Below, piece after piece: positions 1 through 8,431 of a stretch of 56,425 nucleotides of DNA. Both the position numbers and the translations under genes were made by a program. The stretch lies in the NCBI GenBank assembly GCA_018826295.1, contig JAHJZX010000061.1:1-56425 (forward strand), given 5' to 3'. Each line of letters starts with the position of its first letter. Position 1 is the stretch's first letter. The stretch comes from Gammaproteobacteria bacterium (GTDB lineage: Bacteria > Pseudomonadota > Gammaproteobacteria > Enterobacterales > Alteromonadaceae). Below the pieces are notes generated by a model. That model did not search any database and was not told the origin of the DNA. It saw nothing but the letters and a program-made list of their open reading frames with translations.

Positions 1-159
1 ATTTACAGGTATAGAATAATTTATGGTTGAAGCAGTAGAATCTATAACAGAAGAATCTCCGAAAGAAAGAACAGTCTGAGCAAAAGATTCCTTAGATATT
101 ATTTCAATAATTTTTGCCAACACTAAAATGGCAGAAAAGAGTCCTTATTACGGCAGGTT

Positions 160-522
160 ATGTATAAATCTATGGCACAAATAAAGAATGTGGTTGCACT
201 AACCCTATTCGCTTTCGTCATGTCCTCTTGCAGCAATGCCAGCGAGAGTGATGATATTTTCGGCCGCTGGGTGATGACCGAGGTGGTTTATGATGATGGC
301 AGTATCAATCAGCTGGAAGCCGGTAATTTTGTTGATATAAATGCGGATACGATAACAGAAGTTATTAAGGGCTATGGCGACCGACAGCACCGCTACACCA
401 GGCAAGACAAGGTACTTACGTTAACTGCAGGCGATGAGCAAATTAGCTGGCAAATACTCAGTGAAGCCAGTCATCGTTTAGAAGTTGCTACACCAATAGG
501 GAAATACGTTTTAACCCGCTGA
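160..522 (+). CDS. Small putative lipoprotein, function unknown
   Basis: Encodes 120 residues. The N-terminus has a short charged stretch, a hydrophobic core and a cysteine near residue 24 preceded by V-M-S-S, which is a plausible though imperfect lipobox, so the mature protein is probably lipid-anchored. The rest is a small, strand-rich domain of about 95 residues (F-G-R-W-V at the start, many alternating polar and hydrophobic residues), as in lipocalin-like lipoproteins, but I do not recognise a family. An internal ATG at 172 would give a more usual signal peptide; neither start has a strong Shine-Dalgarno sequence. It stands alone, convergent with the next gene, in a region of lower GC than the core genes to the right. 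Confidence 0.55.
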   Translation: MYKSMAQIKNVVALTLFAFVMSSCSNASESDDIFGRWVMTEVVYDDGSINQLEAGNFVDINADTITEVIKGYGDRQHRYTRQDKVLTLTAGDEQISWQILSEASHRLEVATPIGKYVLTR

Positions 523-524
523 GG

Positions 525-1049
525 TTATGTGTTGATAAGTCGCGCAAGGCGATTCCTTACAGAATCAGGCCAAGCGTTAATGTTTTTACCGAATAGATCC
601 TTGGCTTCCTCATACTCCCTCTTTAACCCGACAGTCTCTCCTTCCCCAAGAAGCCTCTCATACTCGGAGTAGAAGTCTTTTCCAAGGTGCTCAAAATTGG
701 ACTCATCATCAGTTAATTTTTCACGTTTGGCACAAAGCTTCAATTTCTCATAGATAGATGAAATACCTAAATTTTGAAATGCATGTTGGATTTCCTTGCA
801 CTTGTGGCTAAACGTTTTTTTGCAGTCTTTTTTAGTGGCTGAAATCAAAGTACTCTCAGCGTATTTAACCCCCTCTTTATAGCGCCCCGCCTTCTGGAAA
901 TAGGGAATTATCTTTGTATACGAGCTACTAGGAAATCCACCAGCCTTTGCCATTTCCGGAACGACTAACTTCAGGAGCAATATAGCACCGTCATAGTCAC
1001 CATTTTTAGCCAAAGCCGTCGCAGCTTTGGTAGTTCCTCTAATATCCAT
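525..1049 (-). CDS. Hypothetical protein with TPR-like helices
   Basis: About 174 residues from an ATG at 1049, chosen over the upstream ATG at 1076 because GGGAGG lies just before it. The N-terminal half reads like tetratricopeptide repeats: helix pairs around K-N-G-D-Y-x-x-A-I-x-L-L and A-G-R-Y-x-E-G-V-K-Y-A-E. The C-terminal half is charged and helical. No catalytic motif or membrane segment is visible. It follows the Trypco2-like gene on the same strand with roughly 90 bases between them, so the two may be co-transcribed. AGA and GGA codons near the start and the AT-rich sequence are unlike the core genes and suggest acquisition. Function unknown. Confidence 0.5.
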   Translation of the reverse strand: MDIRGTTKAATALAKNGDYDGAILLLKLVVPEMAKAGGFPSSSYTKIIPYFQKAGRYKEGVKYAESTLISATKKDCKKTFSHKCKEIQHAFQNLGISSIYEKLKLCAKREKLTDDESNFEHLGKDFYSEYERLLGEGETVGLKREYEEAKDLFGKNINAWPDSVRNRLARLINT

Positions 1050-1138
1050 ATGCCTCCCGGATTTTAAACATGACACCCGCCCAAACGTGAGGAACTTGTT
1101 GAGAGTCGAGCCGCGAAGCGGCGTTTTGATGGCGATCG

Positions 1139-1546
1139 TTATTTTGTCTTCCTCGTGCCCACCATGATAGTTTTGGCTCTAGCGTCAGGATTAGCTACAT
1201 CATGAGCTGGAAGTAGAATGGGAACTGAGAATTGAACACGGCTAGCAAGGCTGCTTTTAGTACCAGTCTCAGCGTCCGCTCCAGCCCCAAATATTCCGGC
1301 AATAACTTTAACTTTAGCGCCAGCTTTAGCGGTATCCTCAGCGGTTACTGCAACGTCGAAAGTGACGAGTTGAGCATAATTATTGTTAGAATTATCCCAA
1401 ACAGCGTTATCCGCCACTTTTGCAGCATTTCGGGTAAGTCCCGCTGGATTAACATAAGCGCCCAGCTCTAGAGCTTTTGATTGAGCTTCAGTTACACCGG
1501 TTACTATTGAAAGTAAAGTTTCCGAGACGAAATCTTTAAGATCCAC
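1139..1546 (-). CDS. Trypco2-like small protein, possible conflict-system component
   Basis: 135 residues, no signal peptide. Residues 1-35 form an amphipathic helix ending in T-E-A-Q-x-K-A. After a linker, residues 58-115 look like a beta-rich unit: V-T-F-D-V-A-V-T, then an Ala/Gly/Lys-rich stretch with K-V-K-V-I-A-G, and finally S-R-V-Q-F-S-V-P-I-L-L-P. That order (helix with E-A-Q, a V-x-F strand, a Gly-rich G-x-K-V strand, a final R-V-x-F-x-x-P strand) resembles the trypsin-co-occurring domain 2 (Trypco2) family, which is found beside proteases and other effectors in predicted biological-conflict systems. The resemblance is by eye. No trypsin-like protease is present in the visible part, so the role is open. 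Confidence 0.5.
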   Translation of the reverse strand: MDLKDFVSETLLSIVTGVTEAQSKALELGAYVNPAGLTRNAAKVADNAVWDNSNNNYAQLVTFDVAVTAEDTAKAGAKVKVIAGIFGAGADAETGTKSSLASRVQFSVPILLPAHDVANPDARAKTIMVGTRKTK

Positions 1547-1751
1547 AATTTACACTCCAATGTTGCGATGCAAAATAAAGCTTATTCGACAGGAAAATCC
1601 ATATTCAACTAAGGACTTTTCCATGTTTGTCAATCTAATGTAACCGACATTACACCGCTTACTTTGAACTTACAACAACTTACAGGTACAGCCTATTTCA
1701 GCAAAACATCAGCCAACTTATCAGACTTTGTCCGCTGCAATATTCACACAT

Positions 1752-1779
1752 AAAAAAACCGCCAACAGGCGGTTTTTTT
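1752..1779 (-). terminator. Rho-independent terminator after cysS
   Basis: A-tract, stem CCGCC, loop AACA, stem GGCGG, T-tract. It lies 16 bases beyond the cysS stop codon. The flanking A and T runs are symmetrical, so it could stop transcription from both sides. Confidence 0.85.
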
Positions 1780-1795
1780 GCTCAACGGTATTAAA

Positions 1796-3175
1796 TCAGC
1801 CTTTGCGCCAGCTGGTTACGCCGTTTTTATCTTCTACGATAATGCCTTTTGCCGTTAACGCATCGCGGGCGGCGTCTGCTGCTGCCCAGTCTTTGTTGGC
1901 GCGGGCGGTGTTACGCTTAGCGATCAGCGCTTCTATTTCAGCGACATCGTCATCCGATGCACCGGATTGTAAGAACTGCTCAGCATCGCCCTGCAGTAAA
2001 CCCAGCACGCCGGCTAATAAGCTTAATACACCGGCCAGTTCAGCGGCCTTGGCCGGTTCAGTTTCTTTAAAGCGGTTTACTTCACGCGCCAGTTCAAACA
2101 ATACCGGTAAGGCTTCCGGAGTATTAAAGTCGTCATCCATTGCCGCTTTAAAACGGGCAATATAATCGCTTTGCATATCCACACTGACAGAGGGCGTGAC
2201 ATTGCGTAGTGCAGTATATAACCGACCTAAGGCAGCATGCGCCTGGGTTAAGTTCTCTGCCGAGTAGTTCAGCTGACTGCGGTATTGGCTGGATAATAAA
2301 AAGTAGCGCACAGCCTCCGCGTTGTATTCTGCCAGCACGTCTTTTACCGTAAAGAAATTGCCTAAGGATTTAGACATTTTTTCCTTATCTACCTGCACCA
2401 TACCGGTGTGGATCCAGGTATTAACGTACTTGTGGCCATGGGCACAGGTAGACTGGGCAATTTCGTTTTCGTGGTGCGGGAACTGTAGGTCAGAGCCGCC
2501 GCCATGAATGTCAAAATGCTCGCCTAAATGTTTAGCGCTCATGGCAGAGCATTCAATATGCCAGCCAGGCCGGCCATTACCCCAGGGCGATTGCCAGAAC
2601 GGCTCGCCTGGCTTGGCGCTTTTCCACAATACGAAATCCAGCGGATCGTCTTTGTTGTCGGCCACTTCTACCCGTGAGCCGGATTGCAGCATTTCCAGGT
2701 TTTGCTGGCTAAGCTCACCGTAGGCTTCGTATTTACTGACATCAAACAGCACATCGCCATCGGCTGCCACATAGGCATAGCCTTTGGCGACCAACTGTTC
2801 AATCATCTGAATAATCTCGGCCATATGGGTAGTAACACGCGGCTCGATATCGGCCGGCATTAAGCCCAACGCAGCAAAATCATCGTGCATGGCTTTGGTA
2901 AAGCGTTCAGTTAAGGCGTCGCAGCTTTCGTTGTTCTCAGCGGCGCGCTTAATAATTTTGTCGTCGACGTCGGTAATATTACGCACATAGGTTACGTCAT
3001 ATCCCAAAAAGCGCAGATAGCGGTTTATCACATCAAAGGCAACATAGGTACGGGCATGGCCAACGTGACAGTAATCATAAATAGTAATACCGCAGACATA
3101 GAGCCCGGCTTTACCGGCTTCGATTGGCGTGAACAGTTCTTTTTTTCTGCTTAAGGTATTATAAATATGTAACAT
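1796..3175 (-). CDS. cysS: Cysteine--tRNA ligase
   Basis: 459 residues, the usual length for bacterial CysRS. It charges tRNA-Cys with cysteine in the cytoplasm. The class I signature HVGH is at residues 37-40 and KMSKS at 266-270. The zinc site that selects cysteine is represented by C28, C209 and H234 (in C-G-I-T, H-I-E-C-S and H-H-E-N-E). The C-terminal anticodon-binding region is complete and ends in D-K-N-G-V-T-S-W-R. The ATG at 3175 is preceded by AGGA. The gene is divergent from ppiB, with about 150 bases between them, the same pairing as in many gammaproteobacteria. Confidence 0.97.
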   Translation of the reverse strand: MLHIYNTLSRKKELFTPIEAGKAGLYVCGITIYDYCHVGHARTYVAFDVINRYLRFLGYDVTYVRNITDVDDKIIKRAAENNESCDALTERFTKAMHDDFAALGLMPADIEPRVTTHMAEIIQMIEQLVAKGYAYVAADGDVLFDVSKYEAYGELSQQNLEMLQSGSRVEVADNKDDPLDFVLWKSAKPGEPFWQSPWGNGRPGWHIECSAMSAKHLGEHFDIHGGGSDLQFPHHENEIAQSTCAHGHKYVNTWIHTGMVQVDKEKMSKSLGNFFTVKDVLAEYNAEAVRYFLLSSQYRSQLNYSAENLTQAHAALGRLYTALRNVTPSVSVDMQSDYIARFKAAMDDDFNTPEALPVLFELAREVNRFKETEPAKAAELAGVLSLLAGVLGLLQGDAEQFLQSGASDDDVAEIEALIAKRNTARANKDWAAADAARDALTAKGIIVEDKNGVTSWRKG

Positions 3176-3329
3176 GGCGTCCTCTAAATTTGGCCGTTAG
3201 CGACCTGTTAGTCCTGTTGTTGCGACAGCCCGCTAGTGTATCACCGGCGGTTTAGCGCCGCTATCCTTGCTTTATGATTTGCCACAGCTGCGGTAGAATG
3301 CCAACACTTTGAACTAAGGACACCTTATT

Positions 3330-3824
3330 ATGATTAGCTTGCACACCAATTACGGCGTAATTAAATTAAACCTGTTTGCCGACAAAGCCCCTGCTACGGT
3401 AGAAAATTTTATCAGCTACGTAAAAGATGGCTTTTATGACAACACCATTTTTCACCGGGTGATTAATGGTTTTATGATCCAGGGCGGTGGTTTTACTGTC
3501 GATATGGAGCAAAAAGAAACCAAAGGTCAGATTAAAAACGAAGCGAATAACAAAGTGCCAAATAAAAAAGGTACCATTGCTATGGCGCGCACTAATGACC
3601 CGCACTCTGCCACCTGCCAGTTTTTTATCAACGTGGCCGACAATGAATTTTTAAACTTCAGCTCTGAAACCGGCTCTGGCTGGGGTTACTGCGTATTTGG
3701 CGAAGTGGCTGAAGGCATGGATGTTATAGACGAAATTAAAAAAGTGGCCACCGGGCGCAGTGGCATGCATGCCGATGTACCGGTAAAACCGGTGATCATC
3801 GAAAAAGCCGAGCTGCATGCTTAA
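3330..3824 (+). CDS. ppiB: Peptidyl-prolyl cis-trans isomerase B (cyclophilin)
   Basis: 164 residues without a signal peptide, so the cytoplasmic cyclophilin type. It speeds cis-trans isomerisation of X-Pro bonds during folding. The active-site segment F-H-R-V-I is at residues 41-45 with catalytic Arg43, followed by the conserved M-I-Q-G-G and, further on, C-Q-F-F-I-N and [14 protein letters not shown] precedes the ATG. It is followed after 9 bases by lpxH, so the two are very likely co-transcribed, an arrangement also seen in E. coli. Confidence 0.95.
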   Translation: MISLHTNYGVIKLNLFADKAPATVENFISYVKDGFYDNTIFHRVINGFMIQGGGFTVDMEQKETKGQIKNEANNKVPNKKGTIAMARTNDPHSATCQFFINVADNEFLNFSSETGSGWGYCVFGEVAEGMDVIDEIKKVATGRSGMHADVPVKPVIIEKAELHA

Positions 3825-3833
3825 GCGCTGTTC

Positions 3834-4604
3834 ATGCCAGAGCTGATGTCTGAGCAGCACACCCTGTTTATCGCCGATCTGCACTTAGCCGCAGATCGGC
3901 CCGATATTACCGCTGCCTTTTTGCGCTTTTTACGCGAGCAAGCCGTAAAGGCTGATGCGTTGTATATTCTTGGCGATTTATTTGAAGTCTGGATCGGCGA
4001 TGACAACCCCGATCCACTATTAGATACCGTCGCAACGGCCTTAGCCGAACTTAGCCCGCAGCTACCAGTGTACTTTATTCATGGTAATCGTGATTTTATG
4101 CTGCGCCAGGGCTACGCCAGCCGCGCCGGTATGCAGTTACTGCCGCAGCAGCAGGTTATCAACTTATATGGTACACCAACGCTGATTATGCACGGCGATA
4201 GCCTGTGTACACTGGATATTGCCTACCAAAAATTTCGTAAATGGTGGAACCAGCCCTGGTGGCAGTGGTTACTGTTAAAAACCCCGTTAACTTTTCGCCA
4301 AGGCATCGCTGCTAAGGCCCGACGCAAAAGCGCGATGCATAAAGCCCGTTATTCTTCTTCGCCGCAGGGACAACAACAGCCACAAATTATGGATGTGACT
4401 CCGGACGAAGTGGCCAAAGTAATGGCGCAATACGGCGTATTAAAGCTGATCCACGGTCATACCCACCGCCCTGCTGTGCATCAGCTGGAAGTAAACGGCA
4501 AAGCGGCACAGCGCTATGTATTGGGCGACTGGTATACGCAAAGCAGTTATTTAAAAGTCAGCGCCAGTCAGTGGCAGCTGTATTTTAATGCGCTGTCAGA
4601 TTAG
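3834..4604 (+). CDS. lpxH: UDP-2,3-diacylglucosamine diphosphatase
   Basis: 256 residues. LpxH cleaves UDP-2,3-diacylglucosamine to lipid X and UMP, a step of lipid A synthesis at the inner membrane face. Metallophosphoesterase motifs are all present: D-L-H near residues 15-17, G-D-L-F-E-V-W around 47-53, G-N-R-D at 84-87, and G-H-T-H-R-P in the C-terminal third. The ATG at 3834 is the longest start; the ATG at 3846 is closer to the usual N-terminus of the family and equally possible, since neither has a clear Shine-Dalgarno sequence. Follows ppiB closely. Confidence 0.93.
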   Translation: MPELMSEQHTLFIADLHLAADRPDITAAFLRFLREQAVKADALYILGDLFEVWIGDDNPDPLLDTVATALAELSPQLPVYFIHGNRDFMLRQGYASRAGMQLLPQQQVINLYGTPTLIMHGDSLCTLDIAYQKFRKWWNQPWWQWLLLKTPLTFRQGIAAKARRKSAMHKARYSSSPQGQQQPQIMDVTPDEVAKVMAQYGVLKLIHGHTHRPAVHQLEVNGKAAQRYVLGDWYTQSSYLKVSASQWQLYFNALSD

Positions 4605-4747
4605 GCGCTGCCTATAAAGCGGCAAAGTTTATCGACGGTTGTAATGCCGTTACTTAAGCCGCGGTGCAATAGGTAGCAAACTAAATAACATCGGCAATTT
4701 CCGCTATGCTTAGCACTATAGCACTGTTATGTAACAGGTTGTGTTGC

Positions 4748-5683
4748 ATGAAAAACTCATTCACCCATTTTGCCGCTAAACTGGCCGAATTTGCCGATGC
4801 CAGCCGCGATGGCTATGCCATTTTTTCTGCAGGTGACATTCTGCTTTGCGCCAATAAAGCGTTTTTAGACGTGTTTTTTCGCCCCGAAGCCGAGCTGATT
4901 GGCCAAAGTTTCGCAGCTATTATGCGCAACGCTTTTCGCACGCAAAAAGGCCCGCGCATTGATACCGACAATATCGACAGCTGGCTAAGCCGGGTACAAC
5001 AACTGCGGCGTTCGCGCGATTTTCGCCTGTTTGAAGTCGATTTAGTCGATGGCCGCTGGTTTTTATTCTCCGAGCAAACCCTGCCCGATGGCGAAATGCT
5101 GCTGCAAACCAAAGACATTACCAAGCAAAAAATTGTCGAACAGCATTTAAACGAACACACCCGCAAGTTAACCGACTTAGCCCTGACGGATGAACTAACA
5201 CAAATTGCTAACCGACGTAGTTTTGTCGCCTCAGTACAGGCCGAAATTACCCGCTGCAGCCGCCAGCACTGTGCTATGGCGTTTTTTCTGCTGGATATTG
5301 ACCACTTTAAAAATGTTAACGACACCTACGGCCATCAGGCTGGTGACGAAGTACTGCGCCAGGTTGCAAGGCTGGTAAAAACCACCTTACGGGAATACGA
5401 TATTTTTGGCCGTATTGGCGGTGAGGAGTTTGGTATCTTTTTGGCGCAGACCAGTCGCGACACAGCGATAGAAGTAGCGGATAGGTTACGCCAACAGATC
5501 GCCGATGAAAAACTGCATATTGATGGTCGCGAACTGCGCATTACCTTGTCTGTTGGTATAGCACTGGCGCGCGACAATGCTAATTTTGAGCAGCTGTACG
5601 CCGATGCTGACGCTGCGCTGTACCAGGCGAAACACAGCGGGCGCAATAGAGTGGTGGTTGCAGAGTACTGCGTTATTCTGTAA
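4748..5683 (+). CDS. PAS-GGDEF diguanylate cyclase
   Basis: 311 residues from the ATG at 4748, which removes 14 atypical residues of a longer frame beginning at 4706. Residues about 10-120 form a PAS-like sensory domain (D-G-Y-A-I-F ... L-C-A-N-K-A-F-L-D-V-F, then a K-D-I-T-K-Q-K exit helix). Residues about 145-305 are a GGDEF domain with the active-site loop GGEEF at 224-228 and an intact inhibitory site RxxD (R-E-Y-D) at 215-218, so it should make cyclic di-GMP and be product-inhibited. There is no membrane segment, so it is probably a cytoplasmic sensor. It stands alone after lpxH, with about 140 bases between. Signal unknown. Confidence 0.9.
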   Translation: MKNSFTHFAAKLAEFADASRDGYAIFSAGDILLCANKAFLDVFFRPEAELIGQSFAAIMRNAFRTQKGPRIDTDNIDSWLSRVQQLRRSRDFRLFEVDLVDGRWFLFSEQTLPDGEMLLQTKDITKQKIVEQHLNEHTRKLTDLALTDELTQIANRRSFVASVQAEITRCSRQHCAMAFFLLDIDHFKNVNDTYGHQAGDEVLRQVARLVKTTLREYDIFGRIGGEEFGIFLAQTSRDTAIEVADRLRQQIADEKLHIDGRELRITLSVGIALARDNANFEQLYADADAALYQAKHSGRNRVVVAEYCVIL

Positions 5684-5684
5684 T

Positions 5685-5709
5685 GCCGGCAACCAGCCGG
5701 ATATATTTT
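5685..5709 (+). terminator. Weak terminator after the diguanylate cyclase
   Basis: Starts directly after the stop codon. A five-base-pair CCGGC/GCCGG stem with an AACCA loop is followed by ATATATTTT. The stem is short, so efficiency is uncertain. Confidence 0.35.
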
Positions 5710-5780
5710 CGCTTGTTGCTAAGCGGTGTGCGCTGTAACATAGCCGCCGACTGCTAAAGATATTATGTGGCTTAAATGCA

Positions 5781-6140
5781 ATGTGGCTTAAAAGCGTAAA
5801 GCTGTTTATTTTGCTAACCGCAATGCTAAACCATGCTGTAATGGCGTGTGATGCATTGGTTGTGCATATGCCTGAGCACGAACATAGCTACACCTCTTAT
5901 ATCTATGATGCCCATTCAGCAAGCAGCCAACACAGCACGCTAACCGCCGACAGCGATGCCGATGCTGATGCTGATGCTGATGCTGATGAACACCATTCTG
6001 CGCATGCACACGTTACCTGTGCTATCTCTTATATCCATAATGTTAAGCCCATTGCTGTGGGTGCAAGCCGCAGTTTAGCCCTACAACCGGCGCTATTGCC
6101 GCTAAGTTATTCACCACCGGTACCGCCCCCCAACGCCTGA
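5781..6140 (+). CDS. His/Asp-rich periplasmic peptide, CzcI-like, first gene of metal efflux operon
   Basis: 119 residues. A signal peptide (about 1-22) is followed by a histidine-rich region, five Asp-Ala repeats and a second His cluster (D-E-H-H-S-A-H-A-H), then a hydrophobic stretch and a proline-rich end (S-P-P-V-P-P-P-N-A). The layout of signal peptide, metal-binding histidines and Pro-rich tail matches the small CzcI-type proteins that precede czcCBA operons, and position supports this: a TolC-like gene starts 52 bases downstream. It probably binds divalent metal in the periplasm, perhaps as buffer or regulator. The Asp-Ala run is encoded by a GATGCY hexamer repeat at 5955-5984. A 12-base sequence including the start is duplicated just upstream (5765-5776). 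Confidence 0.6.
   Translation: MWLKSVKLFILLTAMLNHAVMACDALVVHMPEHEHSYTSYIYDAHSASSQHSTLTADSDADADADADADEHHSAHAHVTCAISYIHNVKPIAVGASRSLALQPALLPLSYSPPVPPPNA
5955..5984 (+). repeat. Five-copy GATGCY hexanucleotide repeat
   Basis: Five tandem GATGCC/GATGCT units, plus a following GAT, encode alternating Asp-Ala within the His-rich peptide. A gain or loss of units by slippage would keep the frame and change only the length of the acidic linker. Confidence 0.9.
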
Positions 6141-6192
6141 TCCTGGCCGTTTTTCAATATTACTGTACTGATTAACTAACAGGAGCATACCT

Positions 6193-7485
6193 ATGCGTAT
6201 GACATTTATGCTGCCAGCATTACTGGTGGCTGTGAGCTATTCGGCTGCGCCTTTTGCGCGGGGGGCCGACAGGCAACCCCTCACGCTGGCGCAGGCGTTG
6301 CAGCGCACTTTACAACATGACGCGACGCTGCAAACCTTTCCGTATCAGCTGCGGATGGCAGAAGCGGCACAATTGCAGGCGGCTGTAACACCCAACCCTG
6401 AATTGGCAGTGACGCTGGAGAATGTCGCCGGCACTGGAGACAGCCCGGGGTTAAGCGGCGCTGAGTTAAGCCTTAGCCTAAGCCAGCAAATAGAGCTGGG
6501 GCAAAAGCGTGAACGCAGGCTGGACCTGGCGCTTAACCAAAGCCAGTTGCAACGTGATAATTACGAACTGGCCCGGCTGGATGCACTGGCTAATACTACC
6601 GGGCACTATCTGCAACTGCTGCGACTGCAGCAATTGCAGTTATGGGCCAGTGCCAAAATCAGCCGTGAGCAAACGCTGTTAAATACCGCGCAACTGCGCA
6701 GTAACGCCGGCACTCTGCTCGATGCTGATATCAGCCGGATTAAACTACGCCTGGTGCGTAGCAAAATAGCCCAGGCCGATATTAACCAGGCCACAGAAAG
6801 CCAGCGCTATCGTCTGGCGGCCAGTTGGCAAGCTGTACCTGATTTTACTCAGGTAAACGGCGAGCTTGCTGTGCTACCACAACTGCCGCCACTGTCGATC
6901 CTGCAAAGCCAACTGCAACGCAGCGCGACACTGCAGCGCTTTGTCACACTGCAGCGTATTGCGCAAAGTCAGCTGCGCTTAACCGAAGCCAACAGTAAAG
7001 CTGATATGCGCTGGTCTGCCGGGCTTAAACGTGATCAGGCCAGTAACGAGACCTCGCTGTTGCTTGGCGTAAGCCTGCCGCTCAACCTGACTGATCCAAA
7101 CCAGGGCCAACGCCGGGCGCAGCTGGCTGAGCAACAGTTGCTGGCAACGCAGCAACAACTCAGCGCGACACAACTAACGCTGTTACTACAACAACAATGG
7201 CTGAGCCTGCAGCAATTGCGTGACACTGTGCAGGCTATCGAGACCCTGTTACTGCCCGAAGCCAAGGCGCTGCGCCAGCTTAGCCTGCATGGCTATCAGC
7301 AAGGTCAGATTGACTTACTCAATGTGTTATCGGCTGAAGAAGAGCTGGCCCAGGCTGAGCGCGAGTTGATTGAAAGCCAAAGTACCTTTCACCTGAACTT
7401 ACTGCAGTTGGAGCGCCTGACCGGCCAGCCCCTGACACTTGACAGTACCAAGCCGGTTATAACTGTGGAGAAGCAACATGACTAA
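6193..7485 (+). CDS. TolC/CzcC-like outer membrane efflux channel
   Basis: 430 residues with a signal peptide (about 1-24) and the two outer-membrane-efflux-protein repeats typical of TolC-fold proteins: long helices rich in Gln, Leu and Ala, with L-S-L-S-L-S-Q-Q-I-E-L-G-Q-K-R in the first half and L-L-G-V-S-L-P-L-N-L in the second, which is the usual CzcC/CusC spelling. It should form the outer membrane duct of the tripartite metal pump with the next two genes. AGGAG precedes the ATG at 6193. It overlaps the adaptor gene by 8 bases, so translation of the two is probably coupled. Substrate identity rests on the RND partner. Confidence 0.88.
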   Translation: MRMTFMLPALLVAVSYSAAPFARGADRQPLTLAQALQRTLQHDATLQTFPYQLRMAEAAQLQAAVTPNPELAVTLENVAGTGDSPGLSGAELSLSLSQQIELGQKRERRLDLALNQSQLQRDNYELARLDALANTTGHYLQLLRLQQLQLWASAKISREQTLLNTAQLRSNAGTLLDADISRIKLRLVRSKIAQADINQATESQRYRLAASWQAVPDFTQVNGELAVLPQLPPLSILQSQLQRSATLQRFVTLQRIAQSQLRLTEANSKADMRWSAGLKRDQASNETSLLLGVSLPLNLTDPNQGQRRAQLAEQQLLATQQQLSATQLTLLLQQQWLSLQQLRDTVQAIETLLLPEAKALRQLSLHGYQQGQIDLLNVLSAEEELAQAERELIESQSTFHLNLLQLERLTGQPLTLDSTKPVITVEKQHD

Positions 7486-8422
7486 GCCTACCTTTTGGGC
7501 TGCTATATTATTTAGCCTGGCCAGCTTACTGTTAAACAGCGCCGCATTGGCCGGCGGCGACGGGCATAACCATGACGAGACCGGGCATGCTCACGCCGAT
7601 GACCATGACGACCTGCAGGTTAACTTAACGGACAACATGCAGCAGCTAAACAATATTAGCATTGAGATTGCTGGCAGCCGCACTTTGCTGCAACACACCG
7701 CTCTGTTTGGTGTGATCAAAGCCATCCCTACCGCCCAATATCAGATCAGAGCGCCTTATGCCGGTACACTGCAGCAGATATTGGTGCAACAGGGCGACAG
7801 CGTCAGCAAAGGCCAGCTGCTGGCCAGGCTAACCAATGCCACTACGTTAAAAACCTATAGCATTCATGCACCGGCAGACGGCGTTATAGCCGAGCGCTAT
7901 TTTAATGAGCAGCAACAGGTACGCGATGAAGTGCTGCTAAGCCTGGTCGATTACAGCAAAGTTTATGTCGAGCTGTCCGCTTTTCCAAACGACATTCAGC
8001 AGTTGCAAACTGGCATGCCGCTAACTGTATTCAGCCTGCATCATGGCCAAAGCGCCAACAGCAATATCAGTTATATCGCGCCGCAAATGACCGCCGGCCA
8101 TATTGCCCGGATGCGCGCCGTGCTGGATAACCAAAGCGGCTACTGGCGCCCGGGTATGCATGTAAAAGCCCTGGTGCAAACGGCTGAAATACCGGTAGCG
8201 CTGGCAGTTAAAAAGCAAGCTCTTCAGCGGATAGAGGGGAAAGCTGTGCTGTTTGTCCGGGAAAACGACGTATTTACTGCCATCCAGCCAGAGTTTGGCC
8301 GCGAGGACGCAAGCTACATTGAAGTGGTGTCTGGTTTAGCGACAGGTAGCGAATATGCCAGCGACAACAGCTTTGTCCTAAAAGCTGATGCCCTTAAATC
8401 TGGCGCCAGCCATGCTCACTAG
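7478..8422 (+). CDS. CzcB-like periplasmic adaptor of metal RND efflux pump
   Basis: 314 residues. After a signal peptide (about 1-25) comes a His/Asp-rich segment at residues 30-45 (H-N-H, H-A-H, D-D-H-D-D), expected to bind metal. The biotinyl/lipoyl-like hairpin (I-R-A-P-Y-A-G-T-L, then I-H-A-P-A-D-G-V-I), beta-barrel and membrane-proximal domains of a membrane fusion protein follow. It links the inner membrane pump to the outer membrane channel. The N-terminal histidines favour Zn/Co/Cd/Ni-type systems of the CzcB/CnrB kind. It lies between the channel and the pump, 9 bases before the pump gene. Confidence 0.9.
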   Translation: MTKPTFWAAILFSLASLLLNSAALAGGDGHNHDETGHAHADDHDDLQVNLTDNMQQLNNISIEIAGSRTLLQHTALFGVIKAIPTAQYQIRAPYAGTLQQILVQQGDSVSKGQLLARLTNATTLKTYSIHAPADGVIAERYFNEQQQVRDEVLLSLVDYSKVYVELSAFPNDIQQLQTGMPLTVFSLHHGQSANSNISYIAPQMTAGHIARMRAVLDNQSGYWRPGMHVKALVQTAEIPVALAVKKQALQRIEGKAVLFVRENDVFTAIQPEFGREDASYIEVVSGLATGSEYASDNSFVLKADALKSGASHAH

Positions 8423-8431
8423 GAGGGCGTC

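Noticed and set aside
1..159. Short reading frames at the left edge, for example a stop-ended run at 2-19 and an 18-codon frame from 23
   Set aside because: Too short to support as genes; the first might be the last codons of a gene outside the window but nothing identifies it.
1110..1122. GCCGC-GAA-GCGGC hairpin between two low-GC genes, reminiscent of the centre of an integron attC site
   Set aside because: The outer parts on the two sides are not complementary in the attC way and only one end (CGTTTGGGC on the minus strand) loosely resembles a core site. No integrase is visible. Judged to be a simple hairpin.
1232..1471. Plus-strand reading frame of 79 codons
   Set aside because: Lies wholly opposite the Trypco2-like gene, has no ribosome binding site and no recognisable protein features.
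3..1688. TTACAGGTA present at 3-11 and 1680-1688, as if flanking an insertion
   Set aside because: The match extends to only about 12 of 14 bases, which is not rare by chance over this distance, and no integrase or transposase lies between.
5713..5741. TTGTTG-N17-TAACAT as promoter of the metal efflux operon
   Set aside because: Both hexamers match poorly and there is no supporting operator, so it was not listed as a feature.
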